From Synechococcus sp. UW69 (lineage in GTDB: Bacteria > Cyanobacteriota > Cyanobacteriia > PCC-6307 > Cyanobiaceae): 64,000 bases of DNA. Below the pieces are notes generated by a model. The model was given only the letters and a program-made list of their open reading frames with translations, was not told the origin of the DNA and searched no databases. Within the stretch, counting starts at the first letter, position 1, and each line of letters begins with the position of its first letter. Made by a program: the position numbers and the translations under genes. This document shows positions 42,827 to 51,536 of the stretch, one piece after another. The DNA is taken from positions 62,001-126,000 of the forward strand of contig NZ_UCNW01000011.1 of NCBI RefSeq assembly GCF_900474185.1, given 5' to 3'.

Positions 42827-43309
42827 TCATATCAGTTCCGGATGGTTGGGATCCCCCTTAAACGGACCACGTGTCCAAGGTGTGATCCAGCCTCCGTAGA
42901 ACAAACCTGGCTGAGCCAAAACCGTCTCCCCTTCCAACCTGCAACCATCAACGCTTCTTGGATAAATGCTGATCCATCCGGCTAAGAGAGCAAACGACTG
43001 GGTTGGATCGGGGTAGCTCCACCCCGCACGAACGCGACGACTGGTTCCATCATCAGCACTTACATCCCAGTAGGAAGCTACTCCTTTCCATTCGCAAAAT
43101 GACGGCCGCCCCGTTGAAGGGTGGAGCGTGCCAGGTTTAAAAGCCGAAGGATGAAGATAAATCGTAGGAGGGTGGAATGTCTCACAGACACGCACATAGC
43201 GCTGATCTTGTGCAATCAACTCTCCCAAAATCCAAATTTCGACAGAACCAGACACCAGCTCAACTAAAGGGGGACGAGGATATTCAGAAGCATTTTCAAC
43301 GGGTCGCAT
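42827..43309 (-). CDS. DUF427 domain protein
   Basis: 160 residues from MRPVENASEYPRPP. The DUF427 fold is recognisable by RYVRVCETFHPPTIYLHPSA, FCEWKGVASYWDVS, AGWSYPDPTQSFALLAGWIS and PGLFYGGWITPWTRGPFKG. The family is a small beta barrel of unknown activity, widespread in cyanobacteria and actinobacteria. The longer frame to 43363 adds 18 residues unlike the family. Confidence 0.85.
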   Translation of the reverse strand: MRPVENASEYPRPPLVELVSGSVEIWILGELIAQDQRYVRVCETFHPPTIYLHPSAFKPGTLHPSTGRPSFCEWKGVASYWDVSADDGTSRRVRAGWSYPDPTQSFALLAGWISIYPRSVDGCRLEGETVLAQPGLFYGGWITPWTRGPFKGDPNHPELI

Positions 43310-43429
43310 GTGATCTATCCCTGTCTCATTCAGAAGCAATCTTAACGGCGATGATTGGCACAAGAAAGCGACACTGTTCGATCACAATTCCTGCATTGAT
43401 GGCCAAATCAAATCCATCCGCTGTAGAGG

Positions 43430-43828
43430 TCAGCCCATGTCGAGCAGATAGTGCATCACCGCAACTCGATGGGCGACCCCAACTCCATCGGAGCAATCGG
43501 GACCGATCAAAGCATCCGGAACCCGATGAATACGACTGATCGGCCTGATTTCATAGGCCGTTCCTTCGGGAGCACCGCCGCCTCGACTGCGATCCCAGAT
43601 CCCATTGGGGTCCCCCTTGTAATGCCCCACCACCTGCGAAAGGTGTGCGTAGAAATTCAGCCCCATTCGACATAAGACGATCGCCAAACAGGCATCAAAA
43701 TCTTCGGAGGACAAAACATTGACGCCATCGCGAACAGCACGTTCGTCGACACCGAGAACCATGTCTTCAAGGGCTGTTTCACCCGTCAATTGCCAGCAAC
43801 GGATGGTGACGGCTTCGTGTTGGCTCAC
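43430..43828 (-). CDS. Conserved hypothetical protein (132 aa)
   Basis: 132 residues from a GTG that overlaps the stop of the upstream 41-aa gene (GTGA). Contains LEDMVLGVDERAVRDGVNVL, SEDFDACLAIVLCRMGLNFY and HLSQVVGHYKGDPNGIWDRS; no family assigned. Mixed alpha/beta, cytosolic. Confidence 0.6.
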   Translation of the reverse strand: MSQHEAVTIRCWQLTGETALEDMVLGVDERAVRDGVNVLSSEDFDACLAIVLCRMGLNFYAHLSQVVGHYKGDPNGIWDRSRGGGAPEGTAYEIRPISRIHRVPDALIGPDCSDGVGVAHRVAVMHYLLDMG

Positions 43829-43950
43829 TTTCTACGCGTGAGGTCTCCAAAATCATCGTCGTTTGGCTGAAGAAATTGCCAAACGACAGGAACTGTGATG
43901 ATGACTGTTAAGCCGATGGTGACCCAGATCGCTGTTGCGTAGTCACCCAT
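43825..43950 (-). CDS. Very small membrane protein (41 aa)
   Basis: ATG at 43950: MGDYATAIWVTIGLTVIITV then PVVWQFLQPNDDDFGDLTRR. One membrane span, acidic tail. Coupled to the next gene by a four-base overlap, which supports both starts. Confidence 0.6.
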   Translation of the reverse strand: MGDYATAIWVTIGLTVIITVPVVWQFLQPNDDDFGDLTRRK

Positions 43951-44072
43951 GCCCATGCACCAAACCCATCAGACCATAACCACTTCGATCTACGAGAGCT
44001 GATCGGAGAGTCGGGCCTGACGTTGACGGTGGAACCGACGCTTCTTAGCTTTGCCGCACCCACTTCAGCCGA

Positions 44073-44360
44073 ATGCGCGGATTTCTGACGGCTGGATTCC
44101 TGCTTTGCACGCTTCTCCCTGCAGGGCAAGCAGCTGTTTTCACCGTCAAACCAGGCACGTCGTTTTATTCCAAACCTCAAGCCAAGCAAGAGCTTCTGCT
44201 GCAGCTGCCGGAAGTACGTGTTCATGTTCCACCGAAGAAAGACGCCGCTGGCTTCTGCCAGTTCAAGCTGATCTACAAAATTGCTGACCGTGACAACCCC
44301 GAGCTGCCATCAACCGGCTGGGCCCGGTGTGTCTCTACCGACAAGCTTGTCCCGAACTGA
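44073..44360 (+). CDS. Small secreted protein with an SH3-like domain
   Basis: 95 residues: signal peptide MRGFLTAGFLLCTLLPAGQA, then FTVKPGTSFYSKPQAKQELL (reminiscent of bacterial SH3 domains: a short strand, then xSxP), later GFCQFKLIYKIADRDN and GWARCVSTDKLVPN. Two Cys fit one disulfide. It is followed after 6 bases by another secreted protein. Function unknown. Confidence 0.6.
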   Translation: MRGFLTAGFLLCTLLPAGQAAVFTVKPGTSFYSKPQAKQELLLQLPEVRVHVPPKKDAAGFCQFKLIYKIADRDNPELPSTGWARCVSTDKLVPN

Positions 44361-44366
44361 CCGCAA

Positions 44367-44807
44367 GTGATTCAGCTTCAGCGATCGATCCCAATGCTGT
44401 TCGCAGCACTTATCGCCGCATGTGCCATCGCACCAGAGGCAGCCAAGGCCACTGAGCTTGAACAGACGGTTTGCAGGAATGGCACCAGAGAAGCTGTCTG
44501 TAGCGTCAAGCTCGACGACAACAGCCTTGAACTGAAGCTTGAACCCGATCTCATGCTGCAAGCAAGGCGCCTGGGGCGCTGGCGGATGAGCCACCAAGAC
44601 GGGATCACAACCCGCAGCTGCAATGCACGCATCGATCTCGGAAGCGAAGTTGTCTATGGGGTTTTACGGATCAGCTCCAGCACAGGGACAAGCCTGATCT
44701 GGCCCCAGCAGAAACTTGAAATCCCGGATTTGCACTTCAGCTCAACCCACTCCATGCCGAGAGAGTCACACTTGGACACTCCCTCGGCACAGCCTGGTCA
44801 TCCTTAA
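44367..44807 (+). CDS. Secreted hypothetical protein
   Basis: 146 residues (GTG at 44367, or a later ATG before LFAALIAACAIAPEA). Signal peptide to about residue 29, then ELEQTVCRNGTREAVCSVKL, DDNSLELKLEPDLMLQARRL and RSCNARIDLGSEVVYGVLRI. Beta-rich with three Cys. Probably in an operon with the preceding gene and ended by the terminator at 44864. Confidence 0.6.
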   Translation: MIQLQRSIPMLFAALIAACAIAPEAAKATELEQTVCRNGTREAVCSVKLDDNSLELKLEPDLMLQARRLGRWRMSHQDGITTRSCNARIDLGSEVVYGVLRISSSTGTSLIWPQQKLEIPDLHFSSTHSMPRESHLDTPSAQPGHP

Positions 44808-44863
44808 TCCGCTCGCTGAGACCACACTCAGCTCGGGGGCGAGACACCCCTCACACGCGGACC

Positions 44864-44894
44864 AAAGGCTTCCGTTCAATCCGGGGGCCTTTTT
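44864..44894 (+). terminator. Terminator of the two secreted-protein genes
   Basis: AAAGGCTTCC and GGGGGCCTTTTT pair with a short loop and end in five T. It lies 57 bases after the stop at 44807, in the right orientation. Confidence 0.75.
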
Positions 44895-44962
44895 ATTGAG
44901 CCCATAAAAGAGACCGGCGAGCCTCATCATGAAATAATTAAGCGATCCTTAAGGGTCGCTGC

Positions 44963-45214
44963 ATGGGTTACCTCGCAAAGCAGCTGAGCGCGCAAGAGGT
45001 CAAGCAGGGATACGCACTGCTCAACCTGATGGAGCACCTGGATCGCGAAATGGACCTGCTCAACCAACAGCGAATCCGCGTCGGAGCATCATCCGAGGAG
45101 GGCCAACGGCTCACCCAGCTCAAGCAGAGTCATCTGCGAAAAATTCAGAGCTGCATCAGCGAGCTCAACACCAGTGGCTTCAACGACTGGTTGCTGCACC
45201 AACAGCCTGCATAA
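44963..45214 (+). CDS. Conserved hypothetical helical protein (83 aa)
   Basis: 83 residues, MGYLAKQLSAQEVKQGYALL then NLMEHLDREMDLLNQQRIRV and LKQSHLRKIQSCISELN. Fully helical, probably a short antiparallel pair. No family recognised. Confidence 0.55.
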   Translation: MGYLAKQLSAQEVKQGYALLNLMEHLDREMDLLNQQRIRVGASSEEGQRLTQLKQSHLRKIQSCISELNTSGFNDWLLHQQPA

Positions 45215-45255
45215 TCCTTGAATGGGCCTGAGACCTCTTGGGTGAGAACAACCCC

Positions 45256-46173
45256 TTGACGCTTTCGGTTGTCTACCACCCTCGCTACTCCGCTCCGCTG
45301 CCGAGCACCCATCGCTTTCCGATGGCGAAGTTCCGGCTGCTGCATCAACTTCTGCTGGAGCAGGGGGTGATCCAGGCCAACCAGGTCCATCGGCCCTTGA
45401 GCATCGCCCGCAAGGATCTGGAACATGTGCATCCCCGCGGTTATCACGAAGCCTTCAGCCGCGACCGCCTGCCCCATCCGGCGCAACGCCGCATTGGGCT
45501 CCCTGCCACACGTCCGTTGGTGCAGCGCACCTGGCTCGCCGTGGGCGGCACCTTGTTAACGGCACGCCTGGCTCTACAGCGAGGCCTGGCTTGTCATCTC
45601 GCTGGTGGCACCCACCATGCCCACCCCGACTTCGGGAGCGGATTCTGCATTTTTAACGACTGTGCTGTCGCCGCACGGGTGTTGCTGACAACAGGGGAGG
45701 TGCAGCGGATTCTGATCATTGATCTCGACGTGCACCAGGGCGATGGTTCAGCAGCCTGTTTTCAACACGACCCCAGGGTGACCACCCTCTCGGTGCACGC
45801 CGGCAGCAATTTCCCCTTGCGCAAAGTGCAGGGGGATATCGATATTTCCCTCGCCGATCACACCAGCGATGACGACTATCTCGCCGCCATTGCCGATCGA
45901 TTGCCAGACGCCTTGGACAACACCGCGCCGGAACTGGTTCTCTTCAACGCCGGCGTGGATCCCCACCGCGATGATCGGCTCGGCCGACTTGCACTCAGCG
46001 ATGCGGGATTAATGATGCGGGATCGACTCGTGCTCGATGCCTGTCTGCGCCGCAGAATTCCAACCGCGACCGTGATCGGTGGTGGTTATGACGCCCTCAC
46101 CCCGCTGGTGCAGCGCCACGCCATCGTTGTGCGTGCCGCTGCCGAGCAAGCTCGCTTGTTCGATCTGCCATGA
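45256..46173 (+). CDS. Histone-deacetylase-family (acetoin utilisation/acetylpolyamine type) hydrolase
   Basis: About 305 residues from the TTG at 45256 (LTLSVVYHPRYSAPLPS); an earlier TTG at 45238 is also open. The class II-like HDAC motifs are complete: AGGTHHAHPDFGSGFCIFND with the His pair, ILIIDLDVHQGDGSA with the zinc Asp/His, VLFNAGVDPHRDD with the second zinc Asp and VIGGGYD near the end. A zinc amidohydrolase acting on acetylated small molecules or lysines; the substrate is not known. The stop overlaps the next ATG (ATGA). Confidence 0.9.
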   Translation: MTLSVVYHPRYSAPLPSTHRFPMAKFRLLHQLLLEQGVIQANQVHRPLSIARKDLEHVHPRGYHEAFSRDRLPHPAQRRIGLPATRPLVQRTWLAVGGTLLTARLALQRGLACHLAGGTHHAHPDFGSGFCIFNDCAVAARVLLTTGEVQRILIIDLDVHQGDGSAACFQHDPRVTTLSVHAGSNFPLRKVQGDIDISLADHTSDDDYLAAIADRLPDALDNTAPELVLFNAGVDPHRDDRLGRLALSDAGLMMRDRLVLDACLRRRIPTATVIGGGYDALTPLVQRHAIVVRAAAEQARLFDLP

Positions 46174-46736
46174 CTGAGGCCTTGCCCCCCTGGAGACCTC
46201 TGCTGCGCGCTGCCTTGCAGCGGGAGGGGCGCTCCGTTAGCGCCCGCTGGGTGCAACTGGCCACGAACGGGCGCGATCGAACGCCCCGGGTGCGGACGTT
46301 GGTGTTCCGAGGCTGGTCCGGTGTGGACCAGCTGGAACTATTCACTGATCAACGCAGCGAGAAAGGGAAAGAACTCTCCAACGATGGAGCAGCAGAACTG
46401 TGCTGGCTGTTCCCCAAAGCCCGCCAGCAGTTCAGGCTTCGCGGCATGGTGCAGCTGATCACACCTGCCGAACAAGCTGAACTCTGTCAGCAGCGCTGGC
46501 AACAGCTCTCCGATACAGGGCGTGCTGTCTGGGGCTGGCCCACACCGGCCGATCCACTGGATCCCTCTGCAACTTTCCCCGAGCAACTCAGTGAAACGTC
46601 ACCGCTACCAAACCATTTCGTGGTGCTGCGGTTGCAGATAGAGACCGTCGAGCGGCTCCACCTGGGGCCTCATCCCCATCAACGCACGCGTTGGAGCGCG
46701 GCAACGCACTGGCAGGAGCAATCGCTCAACCCCTAA
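46170..46736 (+). CDS. Pyridoxamine 5'-phosphate oxidase-like FMN protein
   Basis: 188 residues. WVQLATNGRDRTPRVRTLVF, then TDQRSEKGKELSNDGAAELC and KARQQFRLRGMVQLI give the split-barrel FMN-binding pattern of the PNPOx family (cyanobacterial Alr4036-type). The C-terminal HFVVLRLQIETVERLHLGPH and WSAATHWQEQSLNP resemble PdxH ends. True PNPOx activity is uncertain. Coupled to the HDAC-like gene by an ATGA overlap. Confidence 0.8.
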   Translation: MTEALPPWRPLLRAALQREGRSVSARWVQLATNGRDRTPRVRTLVFRGWSGVDQLELFTDQRSEKGKELSNDGAAELCWLFPKARQQFRLRGMVQLITPAEQAELCQQRWQQLSDTGRAVWGWPTPADPLDPSATFPEQLSETSPLPNHFVVLRLQIETVERLHLGPHPHQRTRWSAATHWQEQSLNP

Positions 46737-47072
46737 TCACCACCAACGATCGACGCGACCAACAGAAGGGCGGCCCGGCTTACTAGGTACTGTCACCACC
46801 GACAACCGCTGCAGATCACGTCGGTAATCAAAACGGCAGAAGCCGACGCCTGTGCCGGAACAGGCGGAGAGACTTTTGAGTGCAACAGACGACCAGCGCC
46901 GCTCTTCCGGCGTTGGCATTTGTTCAGGGGCAGGACGCCAACCATCGGCGATCAGATGGCGGTTCGCCTCAAGGATGGTCTGTCTGGCACTGAGCTGCGG
47001 CTCAGGCTTGGCAAGCACCGACCCTCCCATCAACCAGGGGAGCAAAAGCGATAGGAGAACACAACGTCCCAT
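46737..47072 (-). CDS. Secreted conserved hypothetical protein
   Basis: 111 residues from the ATG at 47072, preceded by GAGG at good spacing: signal peptide MGRCVLLSLLLPWLMGGSVL followed by AKPEP. Mature part: LEANRHLIADGWRPAPEQM, SLSACSGTGVGFCRFDYRRD with a Cys pair. This Trp/Cys pattern occurs in cyanobacterial secreted proteins of unknown role. Convergent with the PNPOx-like gene, stops adjacent. Confidence 0.65.
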   Translation of the reverse strand: MGRCVLLSLLLPWLMGGSVLAKPEPQLSARQTILEANRHLIADGWRPAPEQMPTPEERRWSSVALKSLSACSGTGVGFCRFDYRRDLQRLSVVTVPSKPGRPSVGRVDRWW

Positions 47073-47135
47073 GCAGGGCCTCATCCCTCTCTGCCATAGC
47101 CATGGATTCATCGGCTGACCACAGGATCAGGCGAC

Positions 47136-47651
47136 TCAGGCCACACCCTCTGGGACAAGCAGATACTCCGCATAACGGATCGTTAATCCCAGCTGACCAT
47201 CCCAGGCCACGGCGTAACTCCAATGGCCTTCACCGCGCATTCCGGTGGAAGATGGCCCCGGCTCGACCCAAAGAAGGGGCTCATCAGCAATCACACCGCA
47301 ACGGCCGCTGGCCTTGTTGCACACACGATCACCCACATGAAAACAAGGCATCGGCGTCGACGCCTGCCCCTGTTGATGTTGTGAATGATCAGGCTCGTTT
47401 CCACCTGCAGCAACAGGCTCAGCTTCCTCCAGCAAATCAATCACCGGGGGCAACCAGTTGGGGTCAGGCAGAGCACCCTGCAGGAGGTGGCCAATGGCCC
47501 GACCACGACCGACGCCGTAAAAGGCGCAGTAGGTGTCGAGCCGTTGCAAGACATCAGGCTTCAACCAAACCTGCACCGGCTTGGCCTTGGGTTCCTTGCT
47601 GGCCTGAAAGCGACCACCAGAATCTCTGGACGTGGATCGGGGAGCTGCCAT
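47136..47651 (-). CDS. Hypothetical protein with a ribbon-helix-helix-like N-terminus
   Basis: 171 residues. KPVQVWLKPDVLQRLDTYCA then GVGRGRAIGHLLQGAL reads as a strand-helix-helix DNA-binding unit. The C-terminal FHVGDRVCNKASGRCGVIAD and SYAVAWDGQLGLTIRYAEYL resemble a small Tudor/KOW-like beta barrel. The middle is low-complexity (Gln/His rich). DNA binding is an inference. It starts 13 bases from the end of the membrane-protein gene. Confidence 0.6.
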   Translation of the reverse strand: MAAPRSTSRDSGGRFQASKEPKAKPVQVWLKPDVLQRLDTYCAFYGVGRGRAIGHLLQGALPDPNWLPPVIDLLEEAEPVAAGGNEPDHSQHQQGQASTPMPCFHVGDRVCNKASGRCGVIADEPLLWVEPGPSSTGMRGEGHWSYAVAWDGQLGLTIRYAEYLLVPEGVA

Positions 47652-47663
47652 GAGATCAAGCGG

Positions 47664-48677
47664 TCAACCTGCAGTGAACTGAGCGAGAGGCTGGATACTG
47701 AGGGCAATCACCAGACTCACCACCACGCCGATGGCGGCTTTCCAAAGATCACTACCAATGATCTTGGCGAGCGTGCCGCTTTCCTGGTTGGTAAACACGT
47801 ACTCGAATTCCCTTTCCTTGATCCTCAGGGCAATCTCTCGACCGCCGAGCAGCCCCAAAAACACCCAGGTGGTGCTCAAAGGGAACGTCGAAAGAAACGC
47901 CTTATAGAGCAGACAAAGGCCAAAAAAGAAGTCAATCACCGTGGCCGACCGAAGATCGGACGTGTTCGTCTTCGAGCGGAGCACAGCCTGTATGGGACCA
48001 CCCCCGGTGGCTACCAGAACACATAGGCCCATGCAGAGCACCAGCGTGCAGATCAGCATGGGGAAGAACCCAAGCTGACGGGGCAGGAACACAAAGATAT
48101 TGGCCAAGTCCTGCACCAACCACATGCTCCAAAGGAAACCGGTGGAGCACCACTGCAGTAGGTACCAGATTTTGCTGGGATCCTTACCCTCCTCAGAGCA
48201 GCGGAACACCCAGCGCTCCAGCAACCACATGCCCAGGCCATAGGCGGCGAGGCCCACGGCGAAGGCGAGGACGTAGCCCGTTAGAGAACTGTTCAGCAGC
48301 TTGCCGATGTTGGCCGGCTGGAACGAGGACAACACCAAGAACGAGGTGCTCACCGGCGCCCCCCATTGGGTTAACGCCAGAACAGCGAGCGGGGGAAGGA
48401 CATAAACCCAGGTAAAGGGTTCAGGCAAAGGGAACTCTGTGCCAGGAACACTGAGCCTTCCCCAGGCGGGATCACCATTGGACAGAACCCAGCCCAACAT
48501 CAACACCACGGTTGTCACCGTGCAGATAAAAAGCATCTGCACCGGCTTTGGCGTGCGTTTTTTGTTGGATGAGATGTAGGTGCCGAGGGTCTGAAGAGAG
48601 TCGTTCGCGACGACGGAGTACGCCGCCAGGAGGAAACCGACAACCATCCAGAGGCTGACGTCCATGAAACCGGTCAA
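47664..48677 (-). CDS. PiT-like membrane protein, possible phosphate/ion permease
   Basis: 337 residues, about eight membrane segments. The first helix reads LAAYSVVANDSLQTLGTYIS, like the GANDVANAFGT signature of PiT permeases but degenerate. A second related block, QWGAPVSTSFLVLSSF, resembles the PiT SxPxS-TH block. C-terminal half with IDFFFGLCLLYKAFLSTFPL and STTWVFLGLLGGREIAL. Probably a distant relative of inorganic phosphate permeases; transport is not shown. The intergenic distance suggests co-transcription with the 47136 gene. Confidence 0.65.
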   Translation of the reverse strand: MTGFMDVSLWMVVGFLLAAYSVVANDSLQTLGTYISSNKKRTPKPVQMLFICTVTTVVLMLGWVLSNGDPAWGRLSVPGTEFPLPEPFTWVYVLPPLAVLALTQWGAPVSTSFLVLSSFQPANIGKLLNSSLTGYVLAFAVGLAAYGLGMWLLERWVFRCSEEGKDPSKIWYLLQWCSTGFLWSMWLVQDLANIFVFLPRQLGFFPMLICTLVLCMGLCVLVATGGGPIQAVLRSKTNTSDLRSATVIDFFFGLCLLYKAFLSTFPLSTTWVFLGLLGGREIALRIKEREFEYVFTNQESGTLAKIIGSDLWKAAIGVVVSLVIALSIQPLAQFTAG

Positions 48678-48790
48678 GGTGCTGGATTGACTCCGTTGTA
48701 GTGCTCTGCCGAGGGAACGTCGGTGCTACAGACCACCCTGTCATCGGATGGCATCTGATCCGTCCGCTGCAATCTGCGCGTCGACGATGA

Positions 48791-49066
48791 ATGTTGTGTG
48801 GTCGACGGCGATGCACCACCGGAGCGATTCGACCACTGATTTACGTTGACGGACAAATCCGTGTCTACCGATACACCACCGAATTTCTTAAGGGGCGAAG
48901 AGGCTTGACACAAGCCAAAACCAAGGCGAATCCCAGCGCCTGGCAGGCATCACTGAAAGCAGCGATCAAAGGCTTGAAGCAACCAAAACGAGACGCAAAG
49001 AACAAAATCGCAGACGATAGGTCGACATTTTTGTCGACACATACAAAGACAAAAGTCTTCATTTAG
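48791..49066 (+). CDS. Possible small basic protein (91 aa)
   Basis: Open frame with an ATG; the part after residue 15 is coding-like (PLIYVDGQIRVYRYTTEFLK, QASLKAAIKGLKQPKRDAKN), very rich in Lys. No family. Kept at low confidence, as its N-terminus overlaps the upstream region of the PiT-like gene. Confidence 0.35.
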   Translation: MLCGRRRCTTGAIRPLIYVDGQIRVYRYTTEFLKGRRGLTQAKTKANPSAWQASLKAAIKGLKQPKRDAKNKIADDRSTFLSTHTKTKVFI

Positions 49067-49138
49067 AGAATCCATCCAATACAAAATAGGTCGGTCAGGA
49101 GCTCGACAAGCCCTTGCAATACTCTTGTAGCCCTTGAG

Positions 49139-49333
49139 ATGCTTGACGCGAGACGGACCATAGGTCTCACGACAACGAAGTGGATATCTGCACCGCAGCC
49201 TGAAAAAATACGGCTAAGAGGTTACCGACAAGACGAAATAATCCAGGAAAAGGATGATGTGGTTTCAGAAAGAATCAGACAAGTCGGACTTCCGGCCGAA
49301 TCACGAAACAAAAAAATCCCCCCATCTCACTGA
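49139..49333 (+). CDS. Possible small protein (64 aa), uncertain
   Basis: Open frame with an ATG and charged composition (RGYRQDEIIQEKDDVVSERI). It ends inside the isiA terminator, which speaks against it. Low confidence. Confidence 0.25.
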   Translation: MLDARRTIGLTTTKWISAPQPEKIRLRGYRQDEIIQEKDDVVSERIRQVGLPAESRNKKIPPSH

Positions 49334-49342
49334 GATGAGGGG
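49318..49342 (-). terminator. Terminator of isiA
   Basis: On the minus strand, CCCCTCATCTCA and TGAGATGGGGGG pair with one mismatch and a very small loop, followed by a run of seven T. It lies 22 bases after the isiA stop. Very strong. Confidence 0.9.
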
Positions 49343-49364
49343 TACATCAGAAACGGCAGATCAA

Positions 49365-50402
49365 TCAGGCGCTGATCTTGGAATTCCCCATGTTGTCAAG
49401 CGCCTCAGAAACGCGCTTGAAGTTAAAGCCCATGCCGCGCAAGGCATGCCAAAAATGCCCCTGCAGGAAGAAGAATGCAAGGTAGAAGTGCGTATTGGCC
49501 AGCCAAGCCCGGGCTGAGTGGGCACCACCTTCAAGAGTAGTTGCGTCGCTGAAGTAGGGAGAGAAGGCGAAATTCAATTTCAATGGATCGCCATACAGCT
49601 CAACGGGATAAATTGTTGTGTTTTGAGCACACCAAATGGTGGTCACAAATCCCATCAGAGCTATACCTGCAAGCGAGTAAGACAAAATTGACTCGCCGTT
49701 GTAGATCAAGACCTTTTTGAAGGGACCGAAAGGGCTGGAGATGATATGCCAAACACCACCAATCGTGAGAATGAAGGCCAAAACAGCATGGCCACCCATC
49801 ACGTCCTCAAGACTGCTGATGGAAAGAAAATTAGCCTGATAACCCCACACCATGCCGAGGTCAATGTTTGGTTCCACCCGTCGAACAGCTCCGATGGCGC
49901 TGTCGTAAATTCCATGGCGCTTTGCCCATTCAACGAAGGCGATGACTCCGAGGCCGAGAAAAATCAGGTGATGACCCAGGATGAAAGTGAGCTTTTTGCC
50001 ATCACTCCATTCAAAATGAAACTTTTGGGCGCGGCCCTCAGCTTCTGAAAGGTCTTTGGGAGCTCGAAGCGTATGCCAGATTCCAGCTGCTCCAAGTACA
50101 GCAGATGAAACCAGATGGAATGCTGCGATCGCGATGAGGGGTTGCTGGTCAATGATTACAGCACCTTCTCCTACGCCGAAGCCAAGGCCGGCGAGATGTG
50201 GAATCAAAATCAGCCCTTGTTCTCCCATTGGCAGTGTTCCGTCATAACGGGCCAACTCAAACAAGGTGAAGGCACCAGCCCAAAACATGATCAAGCCTGC
50301 ATGGGCTGCATGGGCTGCAATAAAAGAGCCGCTGCGTTTAGCCACGCCTGAGTTTCCAGCCCACCAGTCATAACTGACTGATGAACTTCCATAAGACTGC
50401 AT
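49365..50402 (-). CDS. isiA: Iron-stress-induced chlorophyll-binding protein IsiA (CP43')
   Basis: 345 residues from the ATG at 50402 (MQSYGSSSVSYDWWAGNSGV); a TTG two codons up is less likely. Six membrane helices of the CP43/Pcb family, with chlorophyll-ligand His in FIAAHAAHAGLIMFWAGAF, AIAAFHLVSSAVLGAAGIWH, FILGHHLIFLGLGVIAFVEW and MGGHAVLAFILTIGGVWHII. It lacks the large lumenal loop of true CP43 (usual for IsiA/Pcb). IsiA forms antenna rings around photosystem I when iron is short. No isiB follows. See the candidate Fur site upstream. Confidence 0.93.
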   Translation of the reverse strand: MQSYGSSSVSYDWWAGNSGVAKRSGSFIAAHAAHAGLIMFWAGAFTLFELARYDGTLPMGEQGLILIPHLAGLGFGVGEGAVIIDQQPLIAIAAFHLVSSAVLGAAGIWHTLRAPKDLSEAEGRAQKFHFEWSDGKKLTFILGHHLIFLGLGVIAFVEWAKRHGIYDSAIGAVRRVEPNIDLGMVWGYQANFLSISSLEDVMGGHAVLAFILTIGGVWHIISSPFGPFKKVLIYNGESILSYSLAGIALMGFVTTIWCAQNTTIYPVELYGDPLKLNFAFSPYFSDATTLEGGAHSARAWLANTHFYLAFFFLQGHFWHALRGMGFNFKRVSEALDNMGNSKISA

Positions 50403-50502
50403 TTTCAAAAAAATGTGGCATTCGCAACTTAAGAATTGACCCGATCCAATTCGCCTTATTTTTACATTACTTTTTAGGGTTAGATCTTATTTAACCAGAA
50501 AA

Positions 50503-50521
50503 AGAATCATTTGCACATATT
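50503..50521 (-). promoter_or_regulatory. Candidate Fur site upstream of isiA
   Basis: On the minus strand the region reads AATATGTGCAAATGATTCTT, a partial match to the Fur consensus (AATGAT core). It lies about 100 bases upstream of isiA in an AT-rich promoter region. Fur control of isiA is established in other cyanobacteria; this particular site is an inference with a weak match. Confidence 0.3.
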
Positions 50522-50708
50522 AAACCTTGACCGCATCAATGGAGACAACAGGAAAGTCTAATTGTAGCAAGCAGTGGATCAATCAAGAACATGCTGGATC
50601 GTGCTAGCTGCAAAAATCCACCGGCATCCACAACAAAGCACAAAATCAATTGAGAGCATTCGAAGTATCAAATGAATGCGCAGGAATAGAAGAACAGTCT
50701 TTAGATTT

Positions 50709-50743
50709 CGCCTGAGCCTGCAGGGGTTTTGCAGGCTCAGGCG
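50709..50743. repeat. Perfect 14-bp inverted repeat
   Basis: CGCCTGAGCCTGCA / TGCAGGCTCAGGCG with a 7-base loop, GC-rich, in the 750-base gap between isiA and the next gene (50403-51155). No run of T follows on either strand. Nothing else of note was found in this gap apart from the isiA promoter region. Confidence 0.75.
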
Positions 50744-51155
50744 AGCCATGGTTCATCCACCCATGGCTTGTCTTTTAAATACAGAATAAAAAAGAGATCT
50801 ACCCCTCGAAATTATTGACGAGGAGTAAATCACTTATGTTTTTGCCGAACCCCGTCCAAGGGCGACCTAACTATTATCAAGACTTGACAGCACAGCCACG
50901 TAATTAACGCATCAAGAGGGTGTTAAATCTAAAACGTTGATCGAGACAATTGATCGAAAGGAAGAGCGACACCTTTAGTGATGCCCATCCAGAAGGCAAT
51001 GCATATGCGATGACTTCGAGCCATCCTTACCACCAGATTGAAGAATATGGGCAATTCCACCAACGTTCATATCAAAGCCAAAAAGAGGCATCAAAACAAT
51101 AGAACAATATTTTGACTATTATTTTTTGCTAGTGAGACCTAGCAAAACATCAGCA

Positions 51156-51536
51156 TTACGAATTACTGGTGGAGTGTGGATTATAGGGATCATGCCAAAC
51201 GGTGGGACGCAACACTCGACGCCGCTCAGTAACGCATCGAACTGTGGTCTGATGGGCTTGTGCAATAGCATCAATAAGACCAATCGGCCATTCAGTTCCA
51301 CAACGCATCTCTGCTTCTAAAACTGATGCATCAAGGTTGGTGAGACGAGTTGTCTTACGGGACATCAGAGAGCGGGGCCAGAGTGGGAAAGACTCATGCA
51401 GGCGAGTGATTAGCGCAAAAAGCAACCCAATCAGCACCGACATTAATACTGTTTTTAGTGCACGTCTGACTGACCCTTGAACCTGGAGGGAAGAAGGGCC
51501 AGACGACGCCAATGAATTCGACAGCAGCGAATCCAT
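51156..51536 (-). CDS. Membrane-anchored hypothetical protein
   Basis: 126 residues from MDSLLSNSLASSGPSSLQVQ. A single membrane helix (KTVLMSVLIGLLFALITRL) near 30-50 is followed by a soluble domain: RKTTRLTNLDASVLEAEMRC, GTEWPIGLIDAIAQAHQTTV, HDPYNPHS at the end. A longer open frame to 51659 has Cys-rich, non-conserved sequence. Function unknown. Confidence 0.5.
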   Translation of the reverse strand: MDSLLSNSLASSGPSSLQVQGSVRRALKTVLMSVLIGLLFALITRLHESFPLWPRSLMSRKTTRLTNLDASVLEAEMRCGTEWPIGLIDAIAQAHQTTVRCVTERRRVLRPTVWHDPYNPHSTSNS

